Source: JAAYGD01 sp964609995
GTDB taxonomy: Bacteria > Bacillota_I > Bacilli_A > RF39 > UBA660
Direction of reading: 5' to 3'
Assembly: GCA_964609995.1 (NCBI GenBank)
Contig: CAZSTI010000022.1
Coordinates: 1-11,858 of the forward strand
Length of the DNA: 11,858 nucleotides
The first letter of the stretch is position 1; each line of letters opens with the position of its first letter. Under the pieces are notes generated by a model. The model had not been told where the DNA came from and searched no databases. It saw only the letters and a program-made list of their open reading frames with translations. Both the position numbers and the translations under genes were made by a program. Positions 7,384 to 11,858 of the stretch are shown here, one piece after another.

Positions 7384-7632
7384 TTATTTTTCTTTATTTA
7401 TATTATTAGAGTAAGTTTTTCTTAAAATTGCCACCGTAGTGTCTATTTCGGCAGCTTCACCTTCATAAATATATCCACGCATATATGTTTTGAATTCATT
7501 TATACCCTCTATAGCATCTTCAGCCAATCTACGAACTAATATTTCTCTTTTTTCACTATCGTGTTCTGCACTCGCAATTAAACCTATATTTTTTATAATT
7601 GCTGAAATTGAAGCGGCTAATATTTCTCTCAA
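7384..7632 (-). CDS. Hypothetical 82-aa protein
   Basis: I do not recognise this family. The protein has a mildly hydrophobic N-terminal helix (REILAASISAIIKNIGLIAS, about residues 2-21) that looks amphipathic rather than membrane-spanning. A charged helix with a HDSEKREILVRRLAEDAIEG run follows, then a Tyr/Glu segment YMRGYIYEGEAAEIDTTV. I chose TTG at 7632 as the start because AAAGGGTGAT lies 4 bases before it and matches the 16S tail well; the in-frame GTG at 7641 overlaps that site. It has its own promoter (7666-7694). The frame stays open for 38 further codons beyond the TAA at 7384, noted as a separate observation. A small soluble or membrane-associated helical protein is all that can be said. 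Confidence 0.72.
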   Translation of the reverse strand: MREILAASISAIIKNIGLIASAEHDSEKREILVRRLAEDAIEGINEFKTYMRGYIYEGEAAEIDTTVAILRKTYSNNINKEK

Positions 7633-7665
7633 AATTATCACCCTTTCTTAATAAAATTATATATT

Positions 7666-7694
7666 ATAATATAGTTAATTTTTACTAAAGTCAA
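7666..7694 (-). promoter_or_regulatory. Promoter of the 82-aa gene
   Basis: TTGACT (7689-7694) and TATTAT (7666-7671) on the minus strand are 17 bases apart, each one mismatch from consensus. The predicted start near 7659 gives a leader of about 27 bases before the TTG start. Confidence 0.6.
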
Positions 7695-7836
7695 TGATTC
7701 CTATAATTATAATAAAAAAACTATATATCAATATTTATACAGTTTATTTAATAATGTTTGGAAAAATAATTTTTTTCTTTTTTATCGATAATATTAGAAT
7801 TTATTAATATCGAAATTATACTTAACATGTTAAATA

Positions 7837-8856
7837 TTAATGACTACCTGGTTTTAATATTTTTTGTAATTTATCTTCTATATCAAGGATACTTTCATTA
7901 GTGCATGTTATTTTTGCTGCTGCACTCATACTATTGCCACCACCACCAAATTGTTTCATAATTTCTCCAACATCAATGCCATTTGCTCCACCGTTGCTTC
8001 TAGCTGAAATAGATATTGTTTCTTTATCAATGTATCCTAAAGCAAAGGAAGCACTTACATTATATCTTAGTAAATAATCTGCTGCTTTTGCAAAATCCTC
8101 TTTTGTATATATTTTATTTGGATTATCACGGTCCGTTGCTATAGCAGTTTCAATTGTCCTAAATATTGTATTTTTTATTATATCTTGTACTATTCTATCA
8201 CTTTCAAAACTATCCATAAATATACTGTTAGCGTAGTCTGCAGATAAATCTTTACACATAATCTTTGTTAATTTTGAAATAATTTCAAAAGTTTTGTCAC
8301 TAACGTTTCTTGTATATCTAGCAGTATCTACCATAATACCAGCTAATAGATATGCTGCTGTATATGAATCGATTTTCACATTATAATATTTAATTAGATT
8401 GAACATTATTTCAGATGTTGATGAAATTAATGGATCGATAAACATATTAGATGCCGGTATGGTACTTTCATCAGTTCTATGATGATCAATTATTAAAACA
8501 TTCTTAAAATGTTCCAATTCTTTACTTATTGGTATCAAATATGATTTATTAGTATCTACAGCAACTAGTAGTTTATTACTATTTCTATTTTTAAATTTAT
8601 CAAAGCCCTCTAGGTTAATGTATTGATATTTACTTTGTGTTTCATCAATTATTTTTCTAACACCTGGTTGAAGAATTGAAAGCGCCTCATTAACAATAAT
8701 GAAACTTTCTTTTTTAAAATTATTACAAATCTCATTCATTCCAATAGCACTTCCAATAGCATCAAAATCTGGACCATTATGTGGAGTAATAAAAACTTCA
8801 TCCGAATCGTTTATTTTGCTCTCTAAAATATCTTTAAATTCTTTTATTGTATCCAT
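7837..8856 (-). CDS. DHH/DHHA1 phosphoesterase, GdpP-like catalytic module without sensor domains
   Basis: A 339-aa metal-dependent phosphodiesterase. The DHH domain shows HNGPDFDAIGSA (26-37, ligands H26, D30 and D32), VDTN with D101, DHHR (D124, H125, H126) and GIMVDTARYTRN with D177. The DHHA1 part (about 230-335) has ISARSNGGANGIDVGEIM followed by QFGGGGNSMSAAAK (302-315). The GIMVDT and substrate-binding patterns resemble the C-terminal half of GdpP, which cleaves c-di-AMP, rather than NrnA. The transmembrane, PAS and degenerate GGDEF domains of GdpP (about 650 aa) are absent. The usual GGGH motif here is GGGN (N308), a change at a residue normally contacting substrate. ATG at 8856 follows AGAGGC, and a strong promoter lies just upstream, so it is expressed independently. 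Roles in c-di-AMP, pApA or nanoRNA breakdown are all possible. Confidence 0.88.
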   Translation of the reverse strand: MDTIKEFKDILESKINDSDEVFITPHNGPDFDAIGSAIGMNEICNNFKKESFIIVNEALSILQPGVRKIIDETQSKYQYINLEGFDKFKNRNSNKLLVAVDTNKSYLIPISKELEHFKNVLIIDHHRTDESTIPASNMFIDPLISSTSEIMFNLIKYYNVKIDSYTAAYLLAGIMVDTARYTRNVSDKTFEIISKLTKIMCKDLSADYANSIFMDSFESDRIVQDIIKNTIFRTIETAIATDRDNPNKIYTKEDFAKAADYLLRYNVSASFALGYIDKETISISARSNGGANGIDVGEIMKQFGGGGNSMSAAAKITCTNESILDIEDKLQKILKPGSH

Positions 8857-8876
8857 CTTGCGCCTCTTGCTAAATT

Positions 8877-8904
8877 ATTATATTATCTTATACAATTTTG
8901 TCAA
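8877..8904 (-). promoter_or_regulatory. Promoter of the DHH phosphoesterase gene
   Basis: Perfect TTGACA (8899-8904) and TATAAT (8877-8882) hexamers on the minus strand, 16 bases apart, lie in the 65-base gap after the CPBP protease gene. The predicted start near 8870 leaves a short leader with the AGAGG site. Confidence 0.75.
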
Positions 8905-8921
8905 GTTTCATCCATCATATT

Positions 8922-9545
8922 TTATTTGTGATTATTATACGTTTTATTATTTTCTTCTGAAAAATATCCAAATAGAACTGCAATATAATTTAATATTGAA
9001 TGTACAATTGATATTAGAATAAGATTGGGATAATTTAAATATAAATAAGCGAAAATCATTCCACTTAAAAACAATAAAATTAATACTGACTTTTTGTTAA
9101 AATAAATAATATGCATAAATGTAAATAAAATAGTATTAACTAATATAATTAAGATCATTGAATTAAAAATCGTTTCTAACTTAGCAATCAAAAAACTTCT
9201 AAATAAAAACTCCTGTAACACACTAAGTAAAACAAAACCGAATAGAAAATGCTTTTGCTTATAAAAATGCTTTTCAGGAACATTTTTAAGTACTTTAGAT
9301 ATTAGTATTAATGAGAAAGATCCTATTACAATAAAATATATATAAGGTAGCAAACTATCTTTAATATTATCTACTCTTATTCCAAGATCAAATAAACTCC
9401 ATTTTTCAAAAAACATTATTCCTAAAACTAATATACAAATTAGACTTAAAATATGTATTCTATATTTAAAGTTTATTTTCTTAAAATATAATAACAAAAC
9501 CGGCACTATAAAAAGAACTATAATTTCAATAATACTTAATATCAT
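8922..9545 (-). CDS. CPBP-family intramembrane metalloprotease-like protein
   Basis: A 207-aa, very hydrophobic protein with about six membrane segments, small for the CPBP/Abi family (CAAX proteases and bacteriocin-processing enzymes). The conserved motifs occur in order: QEFLFRSF (111-118), FTFMH (141-145) and HSILNYIA (182-189), with E112, R116, H145, H182 and N186 in the expected places. Motif 1 is normally EExxxR; the first Glu is Gln here (Q111), a variant also known in other members. ATG at 9545 follows GAGGAT about 10 bases upstream. No terminator separates it from the DHH gene downstream, which however has its own promoter. Its substrate is unknown; no bacteriocin gene is next to it. 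Confidence 0.85.
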   Translation of the reverse strand: MILSIIEIIVLFIVPVLLLYFKKINFKYRIHILSLICILVLGIMFFEKWSLFDLGIRVDNIKDSLLPYIYFIVIGSFSLILISKVLKNVPEKHFYKQKHFLFGFVLLSVLQEFLFRSFLIAKLETIFNSMILIILVNTILFTFMHIIYFNKKSVLILLFLSGMIFAYLYLNYPNLILISIVHSILNYIAVLFGYFSEENNKTYNNHK

Positions 9546-9602
9546 ATTTAAACTATCCTCATTTATTAATTATATAATATTTTTATTCAATAATTGTTTG
9601 GA

Positions 9603-9630
9603 AATAATATAAATTTCAAAATTTATTATT
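9603..9630. repeat. Long AT-only inverted repeat after the JAMM-like gene
   Basis: AATAATATAAATTT (9603-9616) and AAATTTATTATT (9619-9630) pair almost completely apart from a 2-base bulge, with a minimal loop. It starts 8 bases after the stop of the JAMM-like gene. There is no long T tract after it on the minus strand, so it may stabilise a 3' end rather than terminate transcription. Confidence 0.35.
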
Positions 9631-9638
9631 ATCGTTAT

Positions 9639-10361
9639 TTACTTACTTATATTTTGATTGTTAACTATATAATTACCTTTACTATATGAAGGCAATAATA
9701 CCGCATCACCACTGTTCTTTCTCATATAAACTTCGGAAAATGTGAAGAATCCTTCATAATTAGTATTATTTTCATACATTATAAAATTAATGTCTCCACA
9801 TGGTGGTAGCAAACATGCCATAGTTTCAATTTTTCTGTCTTTTGTTTCTGAACATAAATTAGTCATTTGAACATATGAAATAAGGTCACCAAAAGAAAAA
9901 TTATCACTTACTGGAGAAATTCCATGAGAATGTCCATGACAAATTATAGGTTTATTATTTCCTAACTGATTATTTCTATACATATCAATAAAACTAGTCA
10001 AAGTTTCATTGATATTTTCTCCAAATCCTGCATTTGTTCTACTATTCGCTTTAAATTCAGATAAAACCGTATCTAACCAAACTGTTCCATTTGGTTTCTC
10101 TTCCCCAATAAGTAAAAATGAAACCTCATTATTTGTTTGTCTAGTTAATTGTTGAATTTTTTGTAAATCTTTATAAGCCTCTTCTGTAATTACAACAGCA
10201 TGTTCTCTGTTTACAATTGGCATACTTGTTGGAGATATTGGAGTCATTTCAAAATCACCATAATTATATTTTTCAAATAAACTTTCATAAAAATTATTAT
10301 TAGGATTATTTTCTCCTAATAACATATCTATAACCTTTGATCTAGCATCTTCTCTAATCAT
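9639..10361 (-). CDS. JAMM/MPN-like putative zinc metallopeptidase
   Basis: A 240-aa soluble protein with the signature of a JAB1/MPN/Mov34 (JAMM) fold. A Glu follows an upstream hydrophobic strand (NEVSFLLIGEE; E79 in this numbering). It is followed by CHGHSHG (141-147) and SDNFSFGDL (152-160), giving H-x-H, then Ser and Asp as S-x-x-D (H144, H146, S156, D159). The gap between the second His and the Ser is 9 residues, two longer than in classical JAMM enzymes. A Cys-rich C-terminal strand pair (NLCSETKD, ACLLPPCGD) follows. I chose ATG at 10361, with AGAGGTG 6 bases upstream; the in-frame GTG at 10370 is part of that site. Bacterial JAMM proteins remove ubiquitin-like or sulfur-carrier tails or act in phage tails. 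No partner gene of these kinds is visible here, so the role is open. Confidence 0.68.
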   Translation of the reverse strand: MIREDARSKVIDMLLGENNPNNNFYESLFEKYNYGDFEMTPISPTSMPIVNREHAVVITEEAYKDLQKIQQLTRQTNNEVSFLLIGEEKPNGTVWLDTVLSEFKANSRTNAGFGENINETLTSFIDMYRNNQLGNNKPIICHGHSHGISPVSDNFSFGDLISYVQMTNLCSETKDRKIETMACLLPPCGDINFIMYENNTNYEGFFTFSEVYMRKNSGDAVLLPSYSKGNYIVNNQNISK

Positions 10362-10399
10362 TAAATACACCTCTTCTTTATTATATATTAAACTTTCAG

Positions 10400-10434
10400 A
10401 AAGAAAAAGAGTCTCCTTTTGGGAAATCTCTTTT
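10400..10434 (-). terminator. Strong intrinsic terminator after the DUF3795 gene
   Basis: On the minus strand AAAAGAG (10434-10428) pairs with CTCTTTT (10411-10405), extended inward by TTTCC with GGAGA (one G-U pair, one bulged A) around a short loop, and followed by a T-rich run. It lies 28 bases beyond the DUF3795 stop and isolates the JAMM-like gene from upstream transcription. The plus strand can fold equally well. Confidence 0.85.
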
Positions 10435-10462
10435 ACGTTTCTAAATTATTATATATTATATT

Positions 10463-10924
10463 CTAACTATTATAATGATACTTTTTATTATTTTTCAAAG
10501 TTTCAATATGACAATTTAAACATAAATCATTATGGCAACATACTAATTCTTGGCATGTTTTACACGTCCATTTTTTAATTTCTTTTTCTATAAACTGATC
10601 AATTCCATCTTCTTTTATACGATTTAAATTGTCAATCATACTTAAATTATATTTAGTCTTATATCTTTTATCTAATCTTTTCAAGCCATCACAAGGAAAT
10701 TTATCACATTCGTAACAAAATCTTATTTTTCCTGTTGCTATTAAATCACACTTCTTTCCTAAAGCAAAGGTGCAATTTTTTCCTCTTGCAATACAACCGG
10801 AGCAATACTTTTTATGAAATCCTTTTTTATTTAAATCATGTTTATTAAAAATGTATGCTATACATAAACTACAATTCATACCGCAAGGAGCAATCAAGTC
10901 TTTTTCAAAATCTTTAATTTTCAT
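10463..10924 (-). CDS. DUF3795 cysteine-rich protein
   Basis: A 153-aa protein with 16 cysteines. The N-terminal IAPCGMNCSLC (11-21) is the hallmark of the DUF3795 family. It is followed by CSGC (41-44), C51, C59, CYECDKFPC (70-78) and a C-terminal cluster CKTC-CC-CLNC (121-138). The spacing suggests two or three zinc or iron-sulfur sites. The family is widespread in anaerobes and its function is unknown. The extra C-terminal CxxC pairs make a further zinc-ribbon-like unit. No membrane segment is present. ATG at 10924 follows GGAAGG. A strong terminator follows, so it is probably expressed alone or with the 159-aa gene upstream. Confidence 0.85.
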   Translation of the reverse strand: MKIKDFEKDLIAPCGMNCSLCIAYIFNKHDLNKKGFHKKYCSGCIARGKNCTFALGKKCDLIATGKIRFCYECDKFPCDGLKRLDKRYKTKYNLSMIDNLNRIKEDGIDQFIEKEIKKWTCKTCQELVCCHNDLCLNCHIETLKNNKKYHYNS

Positions 10925-10967
10925 ATATACCTTCCACTATAAATATCTATTTATTGTAAGAATATTT

Positions 10968-11060
10968 TCAAGCAGTTTTATTTAAATATTTTTCATTGCA
11001 TTCAATAGAGTCATACTTATAATCTAATAATTTCATAATATTATAAAAAGAGATTTCCAA
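10968..11060 (-). pseudogene. Short coding-like fragment between two genes
   Basis: One frame is open from the upstream gene's end to TGA at 10968-10970 and reads, from TTG 11060, EISFYNIMKLLDYKYDSIECNEKYLNKTA. The composition (acidic and Tyr/Lys/Asn mix) looks more like protein than chance AT-rich sequence. There is no ribosome-binding site at the TTG or at the internal ATG (11036). It may be the end of a decayed gene or a chance open frame. I cannot name a family. Confidence 0.25.
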
Positions 11061-11064
11061 ATTT

Positions 11065-11544
11065 TTATTTAATTAATATTTTATTATTAGTTTTCATTTG
11101 TCCTTCAATTGTATATGTACCAATTGTATCTATAGGGGCCCATTCTTCACCCGGTTTTCCAACTTTTACACCGTTTCCTATCATATATTCCCCTGGACCA
11201 AACATATCTCCTGCAATAAGTAATAAATCCTTAATAAGTTGATCTGTCAAAATTTCTGGTGCAACCGGATGAAAATGTGATGATATATAGAATACAATTT
11301 TCTCATGTTTTATATATCCTCTTACCAATGATTCAAAAACTTCATCATTGATTCCAAAATCTTGCTGTAAATATACACGATGCTCTCTAGCATCTTTTAT
11401 ATTGATTGCCAAATTATAACTATCATCATTATTAAAAATTACAGCAAATGCTATTCTACTTTTATGAAAATTAGTTACATCACACTGCTCTTCTTTAGAA
11501 AGGTTTACCATTTGTCCATTAATTATAGTATTTTCATTCAACAT
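11065..11544 (-). CDS. Hypothetical 159-aa protein
   Basis: I do not recognise this family. The protein is soluble, without signal or membrane segments. Recognisable stretches are IAFAVIFNNDDSYNLAINIK (31-50), a strand-rich part, KIVFYISSHFHPVAPEI (82-98) with two close His residues, an acidic helix (about 100-113), and a Gly-rich stretch DMFGPGEYMIGNGVKVGKPG (113-132), followed by a C-terminal strand pair. The start is ATG 11544, 6 bases after GGGAG. An in-frame ATG at 11565 has no such site and would lie upstream of the predicted transcription start, so it is not used. A promoter (11566-11594) precedes it directly. It could be a small ligand-binding or regulatory domain, but the sequence does not show which. 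Confidence 0.8.
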   Translation of the reverse strand: MLNENTIINGQMVNLSKEEQCDVTNFHKSRIAFAVIFNNDDSYNLAINIKDAREHRVYLQQDFGINDEVFESLVRGYIKHEKIVFYISSHFHPVAPEILTDQLIKDLLLIAGDMFGPGEYMIGNGVKVGKPGEEWAPIDTIGTYTIEGQMKTNNKILIK

Positions 11545-11565
11545 AATCATCTCCCAAACACCCAT

Positions 11566-11594
11566 AATATACTATATTTTTTTAACATTGTCCA
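11566..11594 (-). promoter_or_regulatory. Promoter of the 159-aa gene
   Basis: TGGACA (11589-11594) and TATATT (11566-11571) on the minus strand are 17 bases apart, each one mismatch from consensus. The predicted start near 11559 supports the downstream ATG at 11544 as the true start. Confidence 0.65.
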
Positions 11595-11636
11595 ATATAA
11601 TTATAAAATAATCTACAAGATTAATATATATGAGGT

Positions 11637-11672
11637 AAAACTGTTGACTTTTTATCCCCACGGTTTTTATTA
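11637..11672. repeat. Palindromic repeat, copy A (terminator-like hairpin)
   Basis: On the plus strand AAAACTGT (11637-11644) pairs with ACGGTTTT (11660-11667), including one G-U pair, around a 15-base loop containing TTATCCCCA and followed by a T-rich run. Read on the minus strand it aligns along its whole length with copy B (11796-11838), roughly 21 of 27 positions in the core. It lies directly after the stop of the 38-codon fragment. Confidence 0.5.
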
Positions 11673-11783
11673 TTCATTAAAGTCGAGATATAAAACATCT
11701 AGCTCTTTTGTTAATGCTTCACTATGAAGACGATGATAAAAATCAGTAACATGTTCACCATCAACAGAAATAATTAATAAAAT
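11670..11783 (-). pseudogene. C-terminal fragment of an unidentified protein
   Basis: A 37-residue frame without a start codon begins after a TAA at 11784 and ends at TAA 11670-11672. It reads ISVDGEHVTDFYHRLHSEAL then TKELDVLYLDFNE. It looks like genuine protein sequence and uses CGT, CTC and GAC codons that are uncommon in the neighbouring genes, suggesting a foreign origin. No ribosome-binding site or promoter serves it. It is bracketed by two copies of a palindromic repeat. It probably is the end of a gene truncated by deletion or left behind by a mobile element; the family is not recognised. Confidence 0.45.
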
Positions 11784-11795
11784 TTAATCTATTCA

Positions 11796-11838
11796 AAATA
11801 AAAACCGTGAACTTTTATATCCACAGTTTTTTATTTTT
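11796..11838 (-). terminator. Palindromic repeat, copy B (intrinsic terminator, minus strand)
   Basis: On the minus strand AAAAACTGTG (11831-11822) pairs with CACGGTTTTT (11809-11800) through 10 pairs including one G-U, with a 12-base loop and a T-rich tail. It could terminate a gene entering from beyond the right edge, where one frame shows a TAA at 11838-11840 just before the stem. The core matches copy A. The loop region contains ATATCCACA on the plus strand, one base from a DnaA box. Confidence 0.6.
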
Positions 11839-11858
11839 AAATGGTCGGGAAAACAGGA

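Larger units (their letters stand above)
11545..11858. other. Right-edge stretch without an intact gene
   Basis: This stretch of a little over 300 bases contains only the promoter of the 159-aa gene, the two palindromic repeat copies and the 38-codon fragment between them. The last 20 bases beyond copy B are too short to assign; one minus-strand frame ends in PVFPTI and a stop, which could be the tail of an off-window gene. No transposase, integrase motif or RNA gene is visible within it. Confidence 0.5.

Noticed and set aside
7784..7815. Imperfect inverted repeat TCGATAATATTA / TAATATCGA downstream of the DHH gene as a terminator
   Set aside because: Stem contains a 3-base bulge and no T tract follows on the minus strand; too weak to annotate.
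8922..9545. CPBP protein as an immunity or processing protein of a bacteriocin cluster
   Set aside because: No small Gly-Gly-leader peptide, ABC exporter or regulator gene is present nearby.
11380..11727. Plus-strand open frame of 115 codons at the right end
   Set aside because: Overlaps the 159-aa gene, its promoter and the palindromic repeat in antisense; Ile/Tyr-rich low-complexity translation without a start signal.
11715..11753. Thirteen-residue hydrophobic peptide (MLLIFIIVFIVKH) with a GGTGA upstream, as a possible small toxin
   Set aside because: It overlaps, in another frame, a longer and more protein-like fragment, and has no antitoxin RNA or promoter that I can see.
1..11858. Reassigned genetic code (TGA as Trp, or TAA as sense)
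   Set aside because: Trp codons in intact genes are TGG, TGA does not occur inside them, and TAA ends several intact genes exactly where families end. The in-frame TAA codons are confined to one stretch.
11841..11858. Plus-strand start reading MVGKTG at the right edge, resembling a nucleotide-binding loop
   Set aside because: Only six codons are visible, there is no ribosome-binding site, and a hairpin lies directly upstream; the same bases can be the end of a minus-strand gene.

Overview
The window is strongly AT-rich (about three quarters A+T by eye) and every convincing gene lies on the minus strand. Low GC, AGGAG/GGTGAT ribosome-binding sites, a Bacillus-type LexA operator, an UvrX/UmuC-like polymerase, a GdpP-like DHH phosphoesterase and a DUF3795 protein all point to a low-GC Bacillota (clostridial or bacilli-like, possibly a gut lineage). 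TGG encodes Trp and TGA does not occur inside the intact genes, so a Mycoplasma-type code is not supported.

Layout, left to right (transcription runs right to left). 1-448: N-terminal 149 codons of a Y-family DNA polymerase, cut by the window edge, behind a near-ideal promoter whose spacer is a perfect LexA box (480-508). 534-3041: cation-pumping P-type ATPase. 3115-5031: membrane-anchored beta-propeller protein with an acidic tail, ending in a clear terminator. 5068-5754: alpha/beta hydrolase. 5764-6228: pyridoxamine-5'-phosphate-oxidase-fold gene broken by one in-frame TAA. 6241-6945: calcineurin-like metallophosphoesterase broken by one in-frame TAA at codon 17. 6999-7230: small unrecognised gene broken by a +1/-2 frameshift. 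These last four are tightly packed and read like an operon in which only the hydrolase, the most promoter-distal gene, is intact.

7384-7632: 82-aa protein of unknown function. 7837-8856: stand-alone DHH/DHHA1 phosphoesterase resembling the catalytic half of the c-di-AMP phosphodiesterase GdpP, behind a TTGACA-16-TATAAT promoter. 8922-9545: CPBP-family membrane protease. 9639-10361: JAMM/MPN-like putative metallopeptidase. 10463-10924: Cys-rich DUF3795 protein followed by a strong terminator. 11065-11544: unrecognised 159-aa protein with its own promoter.

The right edge (11545-11858) has no intact gene. It holds the promoter of the 159-aa gene, a 38-codon open fragment of a protein I cannot identify, and two related hairpins, about 155 bases apart, flanking that fragment. 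It looks like debris or the border of a mobile element. Most genes appear to be independent units (housekeeping transport, nucleotide signalling, SOS repair). The most unusual feature is the stretch 5764-7230, where three consecutive genes each carry a single inactivating lesion while the rest of each reading frame is preserved. No rRNA, tRNA or CRISPR array was seen.
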